Of a stretch of 64,000 nt of DNA, positions 63,437 to 64,000 are shown piece after piece. The stretch lies in the NCBI RefSeq assembly GCF_000344685.1, contig NW_006920411.1, forward strand, positions 2,790,870-2,854,869. The letters are read 5' to 3'. This DNA is from Gloeophyllum trabeum ATCC 11539. Taxonomy: Eukaryota > Basidiomycota > Agaricomycetes > Gloeophyllales > Gloeophyllaceae. Position 1 is the stretch's first letter. The number at the start of each line of letters is the position of its first letter. Under the pieces are notes generated by a model. The model did no database searches and had not been told where the DNA came from. It worked only from the letters and a program-made list of their open reading frames with translations. A program made the translations under genes and the position numbers.

Positions 63437-64000
63437 CTCCAATACTATGGCTCCTGGGCTGATGATATGGAGGCCTACCTCAAGACTCTTGACCTCTGGG
63501 ACGTCACTAGCGACCCTACAGCCGCTCCTGAGCTCTACTCGGAGACTACACCCACCATCGAAGACAAGAGGGAGCAGAGGAAGTGGGAGGCGCGAAAGGG
63601 GAGAGCTGCTGGAGAGATATGGTTGGCATTGGAGGATGGACAGAAGGTGCATGTGAAGGAGGTGAAGAAGGATCCGTTGAAGATGTGGGAGAAGTTGAGG
63701 GAGGTCCATGTTCAGCAGAAGCCTGGTGCGCGTTTCAACGCTTATGATGTTCTCCTGGGCTTGAGGAAGGATGAGGGCGAGTCCCTGGTCTCTCTGATGG
63801 CTAGAGCGGACAAGGCCATGCAGGATATCCACTCCCTTCGCCCTAAGGACTTCACCATTGAGCAGCTGGATGAAGAACTCGCTTCCATGTCTCTCATTCG
63901 CTCCCTCCCTGCTGAGTACAACAACTTCGTCTCTTCCTTGCTCCTGCTCGACTCTCTCAGCCTCTCGAAGCTCCAGAGCGCGTTCCAGAACGAGGAGACT
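63437..64000 (+). CDS. Copia gag (UBN2-type), partial, runs off the window
   Basis: An open frame without stops from about 63437 to the right edge (188 codons) reads YYGSWADDMEAYLKTLDLWD, later EIWLALEDGQKVHVKEVKKD, MWEKLREVHVQQKPGARFNA and LIRSLPAEYNNFVSSLLLLD. This is the core of copia-type gag. The first in-frame ATG is 63466, but the usual start (before the YGSWADDM block) is missing, replaced by the tRNA-like segment. It is GC-richer than the upstream gag fragment and may belong to a different copia lineage. Zinc knuckle and pol would lie beyond 64000. Confidence 0.75.

Overview
The window is nuclear DNA of a filamentous basidiomycete, most likely an Agaricomycete. Genes are split by many short introns (about 45-60 nt) with GTRNGT donors and YAG acceptors. 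Coding exons are GC-rich. The gene set is typical of mushrooms: a cyclopropane-fatty-acyl synthase of the cfs1 type, an NB-ARC/TPR NLR-like protein, and Ty3/gypsy chromoviruses and Ty1/copia elements of basidiomycete type. I had no search tools, so names rest on motifs and on remembered family features.

Layout. 1-4872 has no gene I can support; it holds a degraded three-unit tandem repeat. 4873-47104 is a compact run of sixteen genes: CFA synthase (+), an NLR-like NB-ARC/TPR gene with an in-frame stop (+), Rab escort protein (-), a nucleolin-like RNA-binding protein (+), RIC8/synembryn (-), a two-thioredoxin-domain membrane PDI (+), a large mitochondrial PPR protein (-), then a scaffold gap set in a perfect inverted repeat, a BIG1-like ER protein (+), Mediator subunit MED13 (-), a DUF2433 phosphoesterase-like/RRM/RGG protein (+), a branched-chain acyl-CoA dehydrogenase (+), the mitochondrial carrier SLC25A38/Hem25 (-), RNA polymerase III subunit RPC1 (-), proteasome subunit alpha-1 (+) and a small KGD4/YMR31-like protein (-). 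Neighbours are mostly convergent or divergent pairs with short spacers. They are housekeeping genes and do not form one pathway.

From 47.1 kb to the right edge the DNA changes to AT-richer, repeat-dominated sequence: a decayed unidentified coding region, a low-complexity TACAAA tract, a Ty3/gypsy RNase H fragment, a 2.7-kb long inverted repeat (foldback), a truncated copia reverse transcriptase, a broken gypsy gag, a decayed antisense chromovirus with an internal insertion, and a copia element inserted into that chromovirus and running off the right edge.

The most unusual items are: (1) a roughly 0.5-kb terminal-inverted-repeat element carrying tRNA-like box A and box B sequences, present at 16.9 and 55.1 kb, whose second copy sits in one arm of the foldback while the other arm keeps the empty site; (2) the foldback itself, which could make a long hairpin RNA; (3) further tRNA-like box A/B sites at 48.0 and 63.4 kb; (4) an NLR whose N-terminal helical domain is cut off by a TGA and whose TPRs are exact-period 120-nt repeats; and (5) a 976-N gap flanked by a 111-bp duplicate, which suggests the gap is spurious.
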